Of a stretch of DNA of 64,000 nucleotides, positions 40,701 to 49,756 are shown piece by piece. Each line of letters starts with the position of its first letter. Position 1 is the stretch's first letter. A model generated the notes under the pieces. The model was not told the origin of the DNA. It was given only the letters and a program-made list of their open reading frames with translations, and did no database searches. The DNA is taken from NCBI RefSeq assembly GCF_039839785.1, contig NZ_JBDOQT010000001.1:1240001-1304000 (forward strand). Reading direction: 5' to 3'. The position numbers were made by a program, and so were the translations under genes. This DNA is from Pelagibius sp. CAU 1746. Its GTDB lineage: Bacteria; Pseudomonadota; Alphaproteobacteria; Kiloniellales; Kiloniellaceae.

Positions 40701-42934
40701 CCCATGAACCCGTCGATGGTGTCGTTGCCCTCGCCGCCGTCGATGGTGTCGTCGCCGTCGCCGCCCTCGATGGTGTCATCGCCTGCGTCGCCATAGAGGA
40801 GGTCGTGGCCGTTCTCCCCGAAGATCTTGTCGTTGTCGCCGCCGCCGTAGGCCGTGTCGTCGCCGCTGCCGGCCTCTATGGTGTCGTCGCCTTCGTCGCC
40901 GTAGATCAGGTCGTTGCCGCCGAAATCGACCAGCCCGTCGTCGGCGACGATCGAATCGTTGCCGCTGCCGCCGTAGATCAGGTCGTTGCCGCTGCGGGTG
41001 TTGCCGCCGTCGTCTCCGTAGACCGTGTCGTTGCCGGCCCCGCCGTCCAGGGTATCGTCGCCGTCGGCATCCACGGAAGGTTCGTCGCCGTAGATCAGGT
41101 CGTCGCCGCCCTCGCCATAGGCGCGGTCGTTGCCGAGGCCGCCGTTTAGCGTGTCCGCGGCGCCCAGGCCGTCGCCGTCGTCGCCGTAGAGCAGATCGTT
41201 GCCGTCGTTGCCGAAAACCATATCGCTGTCGGCGCCGCCATAGACGCTGTCCGCGCCTTCGTTGCCGGCGACGCTGTCGTCGCCTTCGTCGCCGTAGGCC
41301 TGGTCGTCGCCGGTGTTGCCTTCGACCGAATCGTTGCCCGTGCCGCCCAGCAGGTAGTCGCCGCCTGCGCCGCCGTAGAGGCCGTCGTCGCCGCCGCCGC
41401 CGTAGAGGAAGTCGTTGTGGTCGTTCAGGTAGGGAATGGGGGCGAGATAGTCCGCCTCCGAGCCGCCGTAGAGCGAGTCGTTGCCGTCACCGCCCAGCAG
41501 GACGTCGGGCCCGCCGTAGCCTTCCAGCTTCTCGCCGCCGTCGCCCGCCTGCAGGAAGTCCTGCCCGGGCAGGGGGTCGGGGTTGTCCTGACCCGGGTTG
41601 AGGTCGTCGGTCACGGGGTCCGAGGGGTTGGGGTCCACCGTCGCCGTGTCGTTGAGAGCGCCGTCGGTGGGCGTGACGTTCGTCGTCCAGTCGGTCTGGT
41701 CGTCGTCGTCGGCCAGGTCGACGCGCGAGAAGATGAGGTGCCCCTCGGTGAACTGGCCGAAGAAGGTCTCGAAGTTGAAGCCCGGCAACTGCGCGCCGAA
41801 TCCGTCGGGCGAGCCTGAGAAGTCGGCATCGGCGAGGACGGCAAGCTCCGCCTGCGTCAGGTTGGCCGCGAAGGTGTCCAGGGTCTGGTCGCCATCGATG
41901 TCCTCGCCCGCGCGGTAGACGAGGTTCACGGCGATGGGCTCCGTCGTGTCGTCGCCCAGGTCCCAGAAGGTGGCGTCGGCGATTGTGAAACCGCCGACGA
42001 CGGTGCCGGCGGCATCGAAGACCCGCACGATGATATCTTCAACCCCCGCCGTACCCTCGTCGTCGGCGAGCTGGTAGAAGACGATGAAACCGCCGGCAGG
42101 AATGGTAATGCCGTCGGGCAGGCCGAAGGTGATCAGCGCGCCGTCGGGATTGAGAATCTGGATCGTCAGGTCTTCTGTTGTTGTGGGGACGCCGGAGTTG
42201 TTGTGCAGCTCGATGAAGCTGTACTCGGGCAGCTTTTGGGCCTGGGCCGTCTCCGGTTCTTCATCCGGCGCGGCGCCGGGCAAGCCCGGAATGTCGATCG
42301 GCACGCGCAGGCCGATCTCGTTGATGATCAACGGCGGCGGCGGGAAGATCGGCAGGATTGGGTCCGGCTCCACGGAGATCAGCCCGAACTCCAGTTCCAC
42401 CGGCGGAATTACCCCCTGGGCGGCCAGCAGGTCGAGGATGTTGCCCAGGTTGTCGTCGTAGGCGGAGACGCCCCCGCTGAGCGCGCCGGGGCCGGCGGCG
42501 ACCTCATTCAGTCCCGCGGTGCCGCCCTCCAGCGCCAGGGCCTGGTCGATCAAGATGTCGGCGCCGACATCGATTCCGGCGATGCGGAATGCCGGGACGT
42601 CGCCGGACTCGGCGGCCTGCACCATGCCCAGAAAGACGACCTGGCTATCGGCCAGGCCGTCGCCGTCGTCGTCGAAGGTGACGGCGAAGTCATCGCCGCG
42701 CACGGCCACCTGGGCGCTGGCCGGCGGGAAATTCAGAATGTAGGTCTGTCCGGGGAGCGATTGGATCTCGACTGTCTGGCCGGGAGCCGGACGCTCGATG
42801 ATGCTCGTGCCGCCTGCCTGACCGGTCAGGGATGCCGCTTCAAGGCCGGCAGTTTCGGCGGGTTCCGTGAGGGCGTCATCCATCGCCACGGTGTCGACAA
42901 GGCCGCTGACACCAAGTTCAAGATCATCGGACAT
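37775..42934 (-). CDS. Large RTX-repeat secreted protein with a lamin-tail-like N-terminal domain
   Basis: A 1719-residue acidic protein of hemolysin-type calcium-binding repeats, expected to leave the cell through a type I secretion system and fold in calcium. The N-terminal part (about 1-190) resembles the start of other large T1SS substrates (SIIERPAPGQTVEIQSLPGQTYILNF). Residues about 200-375 look like a lamin-tail domain (LIINEIG, SFIELHNNSG, ITIPAGGFIVFY). From about 470 to 1620 it is GGxGxDxxx nonapeptides, first irregular, then about seven super-repeats of 126 residues (378 bp). The end (about 1625-1719, DDRFVYNF to NLDFG) is the usual T1SS C-terminal region. No ABC transporter, membrane fusion protein or outer-membrane channel gene is adjacent. 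Function (surface layer, adhesion or other) is unknown. Confidence 0.93.
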   Translation of the reverse strand: MSDDLELGVSGLVDTVAMDDALTEPAETAGLEAASLTGQAGGTSIIERPAPGQTVEIQSLPGQTYILNFPPASAQVAVRGDDFAVTFDDDGDGLADSQVVFLGMVQAAESGDVPAFRIAGIDVGADILIDQALALEGGTAGLNEVAAGPGALSGGVSAYDDNLGNILDLLAAQGVIPPVELEFGLISVEPDPILPIFPPPPLIINEIGLRVPIDIPGLPGAAPDEEPETAQAQKLPEYSFIELHNNSGVPTTTEDLTIQILNPDGALITFGLPDGITIPAGGFIVFYQLADDEGTAGVEDIIVRVFDAAGTVVGGFTIADATFWDLGDDTTEPIAVNLVYRAGEDIDGDQTLDTFAANLTQAELAVLADADFSGSPDGFGAQLPGFNFETFFGQFTEGHLIFSRVDLADDDDQTDWTTNVTPTDGALNDTATVDPNPSDPVTDDLNPGQDNPDPLPGQDFLQAGDGGEKLEGYGGPDVLLGGDGNDSLYGGSEADYLAPIPYLNDHNDFLYGGGGDDGLYGGAGGDYLLGGTGNDSVEGNTGDDQAYGDEGDDSVAGNEGADSVYGGADSDMVFGNDGNDLLYGDDGDGLGAADTLNGGLGNDRAYGEGGDDLIYGDEPSVDADGDDTLDGGAGNDTVYGDDGGNTRSGNDLIYGGSGNDSIVADDGLVDFGGNDLIYGDEGDDTIEAGSGDDTAYGGGDNDKIFGENGHDLLYGDAGDDTIEGGDGDDTIDGGEGNDTIDGFMGMDLIYGGNGLDTVDGSFDADTIYGDDGDNIGGDDDVLYGSIGDDVIWGEGGNDTLVGDADFSLPNGADTVYGGSGNDLIYGDDPTSGDPGFADLLYGDAGNDTIRGQDGGDTIDGGEGDDSINGNVGEDLIYGGNGLDVLRGDIQADTVYGDDGDLVGGDADSILGGSNNDLLYGEGGDDTIVGDSANTSPNGEDTIYGGSGNDLIYGGDEIATGDTDQADLIYGEAGNDTIRGDSGDDTIDGGDDNDSIFGEDGADVLYGGNGLDYLDGNILPDIIYGDDGDLAGGDADFILGGSNNDLIYGEGGDDTIFGDSDNTSPDGEDTIYGGAGNDLIDGDDEAADAGQADLIFGEAGNDTIEGDSGNDTIDGGDDNDSITGGDGEDLIYGGNGMDIVRSGILADIIYGDDGDLAGGDADLLYGGSNNDLIYGEGGDDTIFGDSDNTSPDGEDTIYGGAGNDLIDGDDTAADVGGSDLIFGEAGNDTIEGDSGDDTIDGGDDNDSITGGDGEDLIYGGNGMDIVRSGILADIIYGDDGDLAGGDADLLYGGSNNDLIYGEGGDDTIFGDSDNTSPDGEDTIYGGAGNDLIDGDDTAADVGGSDLIFGEAGNDTIRGDSGDDTIDGGDDNDSIFGEDGADVLYGGNGLDYLDGNILPDIIYGDDGDLVGGDADFILGGSNNDVLYGEGGDDTIFGDSDNTSPDGNDTIYGGAGNDLIDGDDTAADVGGNDLIFGEAGNDTIFGDDGDDTIDGGDNNDSITGDLGEDLIYGGNGLDVLDGGLNADVIYGDDGDLAGGDADSILGGSNNDLIYGEGGDDTIFGDSNNTSPDGNDTIYGGAGNDLIDGDDTAGDVGGNDLIYGGSGNDTIDGDQGNDTIEGGSGDDRFVYNFESDTGGGNNAGTGNDTIIDVALNAGDVLEFVDSDGVVDEFGDLNDSMVADDGTDVTITFDNGDILTLAGIGDGTIDTWSELDGAINLDFG
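38150..40800. repeat. Array of about seven 378-bp tandem super-repeats inside the RTX gene
   Basis: The same landmark (TCTGCGGCGG on the plus strand) occurs at 38541, 38919 and 39297, exactly 378 bp apart; another (CGAGGTAGTCCAGG) occurs at 38761 and 39895, exactly 3 x 378 bp apart. In protein order the modules are marked by LDTVDGSF, LDVLRGDI, LDYLDGNI, MDIVRSGI, MDIVRSGI, LDYLDGNI and LDVLDGGL. Modules 4 and 5 are nearly identical in DNA, as are parts of modules 3 and 6. The boundaries given are approximate. Confidence 0.9.
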
Positions 42935-43239
42935 TCGTGTCTCCCGAACACAGCACAGACCCCCGGGAAACTCTTCACGGAAAAGCAGAACGAATCCTGA
43001 CGTTCCGGAATCAGTCTGGACAAGCCCTGTGGCGATCGCAAGACAACCCTTAGTAAATACAATGTAGTATTGTATGAGTTCGGGATTTATGAAGTATTTT
43101 AATAGAAGTTTCTCGAATACATTTCACCTATTGGTTCATTTCTTCGATTGGTTTCTTTTAAAAAGGAGGAGGGCGGCCTTGGCAAGGGCCGCCCGCAGGT
43201 GCTCGCGGGGAGAGCTTCCGGAGGAAACGCGGGACCTGT
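42935..43239 (-). promoter_or_regulatory. AT-rich intergenic region upstream of the RTX gene, with an inverted repeat
   Basis: This gap of about 305 bases holds no gene. From about 43040 to 43165 it is strikingly AT-rich compared with the rest of the window. It includes the inverted repeat ATACAAT (43057-43063) / ATTGTAT (43069-43075) with a 5-base spacer, 123-141 bases upstream of the RTX start. This is the likely promoter and operator region of the RTX gene. Which regulator acts here cannot be told. The AT-rich block also runs past the end of the CARDB-like gene, so it may serve as a terminator region for that gene. Confidence 0.5.
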
Positions 43240-43899
43240 CTAGTCGGCCGGCCGGCGCAGCAGCGGGCGTTTCGGCGCCTCCGGCTGCTTGGGCGCCAGG
43301 CGCAGCGGGCGCGGCTTCGGCTCCTCGCTGCCGCGCAGCCGGCGCAGTTGGAAAATATTGGCCGAGTCGAGCCTCGAGGGGCGCGCCGCGGCGGGCTGTG
43401 CGGTCAGCGGCAGCGGCGCCGGCGGCGCAACGCCCACGGCAGGCAGTTCGGTGTAGCTGCTCTGGGCGCTGTTGTTGGTTTCGTTGGACTCCGCGACGTC
43501 GCCTCCGGCATCGACCTCGGCGTCGAAGACATAGGTTCCGGGCGTCCAGGGGATGGCGTTCCAGAAGCTGAGATTGTGGCTGAAGGATTCGCCCGGCTCC
43601 AGCGCCGGCACGTCGATCACGGCGCGGTTGGGGAAGGCCGGATCGACATAGGCGCCCATGCCCGGCGCCTCGGGGCAGCCGCCGTCGGCCTTGCCGAATT
43701 TGGTGCAGTTGATGGTCAGGTGGCTGGGGCCGGCGGCCGTGGTGCCGGCGTTCTGGACGCCCACGCTGGCGTTCATGGGAAAGTTCAACTGCGGGACCAG
43801 GTCGGGCTGGGCGAGGGCCTGGCCGGCCCCGGCGGCGAGCGCGGCCGCGGCCGAAAGGCCGGCGACGGCGAGTAAGCTTCGGAACAAGTGCTTGGCCAT
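43240..43899 (-). CDS. Secreted CARDB-like domain protein
   Basis: A 219-residue protein with a clear signal peptide ([25 protein letters not shown], cleavage near residue 30). The mature part begins QPDLVPQLNFPMNASVGVQNAGT and contains the CARDB/adhesion-type immunoglobulin strand pattern: LTINCTKFG..., LEPGESFSHNLSFWNA, TYVFDAEVDAGGDVAESNETNNS. The last phrase (DxVxExNExNN) is the hallmark of CARDB repeats. Two cysteines (in INCTKFG and GGCPEAP) could form a disulfide. The C-terminal 60 residues are Pro/Ala/Arg-rich. It lies upstream of the RTX gene on the same strand, but the 305-base AT-rich gap makes co-transcription doubtful. Confidence 0.82.
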   Translation of the reverse strand: MAKHLFRSLLAVAGLSAAAALAAGAGQALAQPDLVPQLNFPMNASVGVQNAGTTAAGPSHLTINCTKFGKADGGCPEAPGMGAYVDPAFPNRAVIDVPALEPGESFSHNLSFWNAIPWTPGTYVFDAEVDAGGDVAESNETNNSAQSSYTELPAVGVAPPAPLPLTAQPAAARPSRLDSANIFQLRRLRGSEEPKPRPLRLAPKQPEAPKRPLLRRPAD

Positions 43900-44126
43900 G
43901 ATGAGATCCTCCGGTGAGGGGTGTCTGCATCATGGGTCGTGCCCGGCCGCCGCCCGGTTCAAAGCGACTTTTATCCCGCCGCCCCTCCGCAGCGGCGCGC
44001 TCTAGGCGATGGCCGCGGAATGGTTCGAGACGCCCGCCGACGCGGGGCCCCCTCGCCATGAGGGCGGGACTGAAGCCCGATCCCGGGGAGGGCTGAACGC
44101 CCGTCCCGGAGGAAGAGGCGAGCGCG

Positions 44127-45328
<1,202 letters not shown>

Positions 45329-45342
45329 AAGATCTTACGCTC

Positions 45343-45996
45343 TCAAGTTAAAGATTTGCTTTCGAGGGCGTCGCGGATCGGCCGGAAGGAGCGGCGATGC
45401 AGCGGCGTGACGCCCAGCCGCGCGAGGCCGGCGCGGTGCTCGGCGGTGCCGTAGCCCTGGTTGCGTTCCCAGCCGTAGCCGGGGTAGTCGCGGGCCAGCG
45501 CCGCCATGGCGCGGTCGCGGGTCACCTTGGCGACCACCGAGGCGGCGGCGATGGAGAGCGAGCGGCTGTCGCCCTTGATCACCGCGCGCGCCTCGCAGGC
45601 CAGTTGCGGCAGCTTGTTGCCGTCGACCAGGGCCGCTTCGGGCGCGCTGTCCAGCGCCGCCGCCAGCGCCGTGGCGGCGCGCTGCATGGCCAGCAGCGAG
45701 GCCTGGAGAATGTTGAGGCGGTCGATCTCCTCGACGCTGGCCTCGCCCACCGCGATGCGGGCGCAGGCGCAGGCCGGATCGCTGAGGATCGCGAAGAGGT
45801 CGCTGCGCCGCTTGGCCGAGAGCTTCTTGGAATCGTCGAGGCCCTCGGCCAGTGCCGCGTCCAGCGCCGCCGGGTCCAGCCAGGCGGCGGCGGCCACCAC
45901 CGGTCCCGCCCAGGGTCCGCGTCCGGCCTCGTCGAGCCCGATGACGATGCGCCCCTTGTCGTGACCCAGCTCGCGTTCCAACGAGAAGTCGGGCAC
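45343..45996 (-). CDS. rnhB: Ribonuclease HII
   Basis: Removes ribonucleotides embedded in DNA and RNA from hybrids. It has 217 residues. The catalytic pair Asp22-Glu23 is in VIGLDEAGRGPWAGPVVAAA, with further acidic residues in ALVDGNKLP and AKVTRDRAM. The family phrase DDSKKLSAKRR is present. The C-terminal YPGYGWERNQGYGTAEHRAGLARLGVTPLHRRSFRPI is typical. The rnhB-ccrM order is conserved in alphaproteobacteria. The gene starts 34 bases after the antiporter stop. Confidence 0.97.
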   Translation of the reverse strand: MPDFSLERELGHDKGRIVIGLDEAGRGPWAGPVVAAAAWLDPAALDAALAEGLDDSKKLSAKRRSDLFAILSDPACACARIAVGEASVEEIDRLNILQASLLAMQRAATALAAALDSAPEAALVDGNKLPQLACEARAVIKGDSRSLSIAAASVVAKVTRDRAMAALARDYPGYGWERNQGYGTAEHRAGLARLGVTPLHRRSFRPIRDALESKSLT

Positions 45997-46030
45997 TTGG
46001 TCTCCCCCTGCGGCGCCTGTTGCTGTCTGC

Positions 46031-47362
46031 CTACTCGGCCGAGGCGTCGCTGGCGGCGGCGCCGTCGCCCCCCGTTTTGCTCCGGCGGGGCTTCCTGTAG
46101 CGCGCCAGCCAGGCGTTGACCAGCCCGCGCGAGCGGCCCAGCGCCAGGGCCTCCGGCCCCACCGTGAGGCGCAGGGTCTCGCGGCCCGAGGTGATGCCCA
46201 GCAGCGCGATGCGGTGCAGGCGGCGCGCCGCTTCCAGCCACACCGGGCTGACCAGCAGCGAGATCACCGTGACCGCGACCAGCAGGCGGTGGCTTTCCCA
46301 GTCGATGGCGGCCACCGTCAGGCCTTGTGCCGCGAGGATGAAGGAGAATTCGCCGAGCTGGGCCAGCAGCACCGAGGAGAGGAAGGCGCGCGGCCAGGTC
46401 TCGCCCAGGGCGCGGATCAGGCCGATGTTGAGCGCGGTCTTCAGCACCGCGACGAAGAACACCAGCATGACCACGGTGCCCAGGTTGGCCCAGATGTACT
46501 GGATGTCGATCAGCAGGCCGATGGTCAGGAAGAAGACCATCAGCAGCACCGTCTGGATGGGCTCGGTGTAGTGGATCATGGCGCGCCGGCTGGTCGAATT
46601 GCCGATCACCAGGCCGGCCAGGAAGGCGCCGTAGGAGGCGGAGAGGCCCAGCAGGCCGGAGAGCGCCGCGGCGCCGAAGCAGAAGCCGAGGCCGGCCAGC
46701 GGCAGCAGTTCGCGGTTGCGCCCGATCTCGCGGGCGAAGGGCAGGCGCACCCGCTTGCGCTTGCCCAGGTAGGCGATCATCAGGCCCAGGAAGACGACGG
46801 ACAGCAGGATCTTGACGATGGCCAGGGTGCCGATGCCGCCGTCGCCGCGGAAGGCGCCGATAATCAGGATCATGGGGATCACCGCCAGATCCTGGGCGAT
46901 GAGGATGCCGATGGTGACGTTGCCGACGCGGGTGCGCTTCTCGCCGATCTCGTCCAGCATCTTGATGGCCACGGCGGTCGACGACAGCGCCACCACGAAG
47001 CCGACCACCACGGTCAGCGCCAGCGGCCAGTCGAGCAGCAGGCCCAGCAGGTACATGCCCAAGAAGGCGACGGCGATCTGGAAGGCGGTGGTCAGCACCG
47101 CCACCTTCCACACCGCGCGGAAGTCGCGCAGGTTCAGCTCCATGCCGATGAAGAACAGCAGCATGAGCACGCCCAGCTCGGCCAGAAGCTGCACCTGCTC
47201 GCGGCTCTGCACGAAACCGAAGCCCGAGGGCCCGAGGACCGCGCCGGCCAGGATGTAGCCCAGCAGGATGGGTTGGCGGAAATAACGCATCACCAAGCCG
47301 CAGCCGAGCGCGCCGACGACGACGATGGCCAGTTCGGTAATGCTGCTTGTGTGCCCTTCCAT
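46031..47362 (-). CDS. Monovalent cation:proton antiporter, CPA2 (Kef-like) family
   Basis: A 443-residue membrane protein with about 12 helices and no TrkA-N nucleotide domain. Family elements are the N-terminal ITELAIVVVGALGCGLVMRYFRQPILLGYILAGAVLGP, the ELGVLMLLFFIGMELNLRDFR signature at about 62-82, and the ion-site region VVALSSTAVAIKMLDEIGEKRTRVGNVTIGILIAQDLAVIP, with the paired acidic residues of the CPA2 core. It ends in a basic cytoplasmic tail (about 380-443). It is probably a potassium or sodium/proton exchanger used in pH or electrophile stress; the cation is not deducible. Repeat element B lies directly upstream. Confidence 0.92.
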   Translation of the reverse strand: MEGHTSSITELAIVVVGALGCGLVMRYFRQPILLGYILAGAVLGPSGFGFVQSREQVQLLAELGVLMLLFFIGMELNLRDFRAVWKVAVLTTAFQIAVAFLGMYLLGLLLDWPLALTVVVGFVVALSSTAVAIKMLDEIGEKRTRVGNVTIGILIAQDLAVIPMILIIGAFRGDGGIGTLAIVKILLSVVFLGLMIAYLGKRKRVRLPFAREIGRNRELLPLAGLGFCFGAAALSGLLGLSASYGAFLAGLVIGNSTSRRAMIHYTEPIQTVLLMVFFLTIGLLIDIQYIWANLGTVVMLVFFVAVLKTALNIGLIRALGETWPRAFLSSVLLAQLGEFSFILAAQGLTVAAIDWESHRLLVAVTVISLLVSPVWLEAARRLHRIALLGITSGRETLRLTVGPEALALGRSRGLVNAWLARYRKPRRSKTGGDGAAASDASAE

Positions 47363-47438
47363 GTGCCGAAACCTAGCACAAAGAAGCAGTTAAGTGATTA
47401 ACGCGGCGGTGGTGGGTGGCGACCGGCCGGCTTGCGAC

Positions 47439-47545
47439 CCCACCCCCACCCTAGCCCTCCCCCATCAAAGGGGGAGGGGATGTATTGCCGAGGCCCCTCT
47501 TCTTGTCCCTCCCCCCTTGATGGGGGGAGGTTAGGAGGGGGGTGG
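47439..47545. repeat. Double-hairpin dispersed repeat, copy B
   Basis: About 107 bases, the reverse-complement counterpart of the element at 26055-26160. The arm at 47505-47545 matches 26057-26097 at all 41 positions on the opposite strand. The other arm (47439-47480) matches 26122-26160 with a few differences. The inner spacer of about 25 bases is unrelated between the copies. It lies between the radical SAM gene and the antiporter gene, both on the minus strand, so relative to transcription it has the same orientation as copy A. Confidence 0.9.
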
Positions 47546-47568
47546 AACGCCGTGTTCGGGGACAGGGA

Positions 47569-48690
47569 CTAAAGCAGCGACATTTGCCTTTCGTCAGCCC
47601 TCGGCGCCTCGAACTGGGAGGTGTCCAGGCGCGCCCCGCCGCGGTTGAGGCCCAGCCGCCGCTCGGCCTGCTTGAAGCGCTTGGCGAGCAGTTCGGCGTA
47701 GACCCCGCTGCCGCGCTGGCGCAGGCCGAACTCGGACTGATTGAGGCCGCCCTCGCGGGTGTCCCGCACCAGATTCAGCACCTTGGCCTTGCGCTCGGGA
47801 AAATGCGCCTCCAGCCATTCGGCGAAGAGGTTCTTGATCTCCAGCGGCAGGCGCAGCAGCACGTAGCCGCCGTGGCGGGCGCCGGCGCGCACCGCGGCGT
47901 CCAGCAGGGACTCCAGTTCCATGTCGTTGATCGCCGGGATCATCGGCGCCGTCATCACCCCGGCCGGCACGCCGGCGGCATTCAGGGTGCGCAGCGCCTC
48001 CAGGCGGCGCTCCGGCGTCGGCGCGCGCGGCTCCATGACGCGGGAGAGCCGGCGGTCCAGTGTGGTGAGGGAAACCATCACCCGCACCAGCCCCTCGCGG
48101 GCCATGGGCGCCAGGATGTCCAGGTCGCGCAGCACCAGGTTGGACTTGGTGACGATGGTGAAGGGGTGCCGGGTCTCGCGCAGCACCTCCAGGATGGCGC
48201 GGGTGATCTTCAGGCGCCGCTCGATGGGCTGGTAGGGGTCGGTGTTGGTGCCCAGCGCGATGGGCTCCGGCTTGTAGCCCTTGCGCGCCAGTTCCTTCCT
48301 CAGGAGGGCCGCAGCCTCCGGCTTGGCCAGCAGCTTGGTCTCGAAGTCCAGACCGGGGGAATAGCCCAGCCAAGCGTGGCTCGGCCGGGCAAAGCAGTAG
48401 ATGCAGCCGTGCTCGCAGCCCCGATAGGGATTGATCGAGCGGTCGAAGGGGACATCGGGTGAGCTGTTCCGGGTGATGATGGTGCGGCTGGCGTCCCAGG
48501 TGACCTCGGTGGGCGGGCCCGGCGGCTCGGCCAGGTTGTCGGGGGAGCCCATTGCATCGGGAGAAAAGGTCTCCGGGGCCGCGCCCCAGCCGTCGTCGAT
48601 GGCGACCCGGGTGAAGGGCTCGTAGCGGCCGCTGGCGTTGCTGACGGCGCCACGGCCCTTCTTCGGTCGCTGGGGGATCAGATCAACCAT
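47569..48690 (-). CDS. PA0069-family radical SAM protein
   Basis: A 373-residue radical SAM enzyme related to the SplB/PA0069 branch. The cluster motif CxxxCxxC is in YRGCEHGCIYCFARPSHAWLG near residues 100-120. Further family stretches are IALGTNTDPYQPIERRLKITRAILEVL, FTIVTKSNLVLRDLDIL and SLTTLDRRLSRVMEPRAPTPERRLEAL, and MIPAINDMELESLLDAA follows. The N-terminal 60 residues are a polar extension. The reaction is unknown. The start is ATG 48690; the frame stays open up to 48810, but that part is AT-rich non-coding leader plus a tRNA-like segment. It precedes repeat copy B. Confidence 0.9.
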   Translation of the reverse strand: MVDLIPQRPKKGRGAVSNASGRYEPFTRVAIDDGWGAAPETFSPDAMGSPDNLAEPPGPPTEVTWDASRTIITRNSSPDVPFDRSINPYRGCEHGCIYCFARPSHAWLGYSPGLDFETKLLAKPEAAALLRKELARKGYKPEPIALGTNTDPYQPIERRLKITRAILEVLRETRHPFTIVTKSNLVLRDLDILAPMAREGLVRVMVSLTTLDRRLSRVMEPRAPTPERRLEALRTLNAAGVPAGVMTAPMIPAINDMELESLLDAAVRAGARHGGYVLLRLPLEIKNLFAEWLEAHFPERKAKVLNLVRDTREGGLNQSEFGLRQRGSGVYAELLAKRFKQAERRLGLNRGGARLDTSQFEAPRADERQMSLL

Positions 48691-49060
48691 GGGATTGAAG
48701 TTAGCGCTAAAAAGTGAATAAAACAAGAACAAAACAGGAAAATAGAGTTTCAGGAGCGGCGGAATCCCTGGCGCGACTCGGCGGGACTCGAACCGCAGGA
48801 TCCAGTCCACCCCGGTCCTACTTCAACTTGTGATGGCATATCGGAGCGCCCCTATATCTTGATTCGTCGACGGGCATGGGGCGGCCCGCTCCGGGGGGCG
48901 ATTACGACTCCCGGCTGTAGAACATCGCCGGAAACGAGAACAAACGTTCTCTTCGCCACCACGCCTGGCGGGGCCAAGCGCAGGCGCGGCGGTCAGGCGG
49001 AAAGGCTCACGAGGGCAAAAGGGCTCACGAGGGCAAAAGGGGTCAGGGGGGAGAAAGGCC
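48691..49060. other. Intergenic region with AT-rich leader, tRNA-like remnant and 18-bp tandem duplication
   Basis: No gene is seen in these 370 bases. From 48700 to 48750 the sequence is AT-rich and probably holds the radical SAM promoter (minus strand). At 48769-48798, read on the minus strand, GGTTCGAGTCCCGCCGAG followed by CGCGCCA resembles a tRNA T-loop and CCA end, without a matching 5' half. An 18-base unit beginning GGCTCACGAGGGC is duplicated in tandem at 49004-49021 and 49022-49039, just after the nitroreductase stop. Confidence 0.5.

Positions 49061-49756
<696 letters not shown>

Noticed and set aside
37775-42934. Regular short-period repeats that could suggest a CRISPR array or satellite DNA
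   Set aside because: The period is in-frame nonapeptides of an uninterrupted coding sequence; there are no unique spacers, no leader and no cas genes.
43074-43571. Plus-strand open frame starting in the AT-rich region
   Set aside because: After about 30 codons it becomes an Arg/Ala-rich shadow of the CARDB-like gene and has no ribosome-binding site.
43900-44126. Short frames in the gap between ccrM and the CARDB-like gene
   Set aside because: All are short, lack ribosome-binding sites and conserved character; the gap seems to hold only the promoter of the CARDB-like gene and the end of the ccrM transcript.
48691-48810. N-terminal extension of the radical SAM protein (MDWILRFES...)
   Set aside because: The segment covers an AT-rich promoter-like stretch and the tRNA-like remnant; family similarity begins after ATG 48690.
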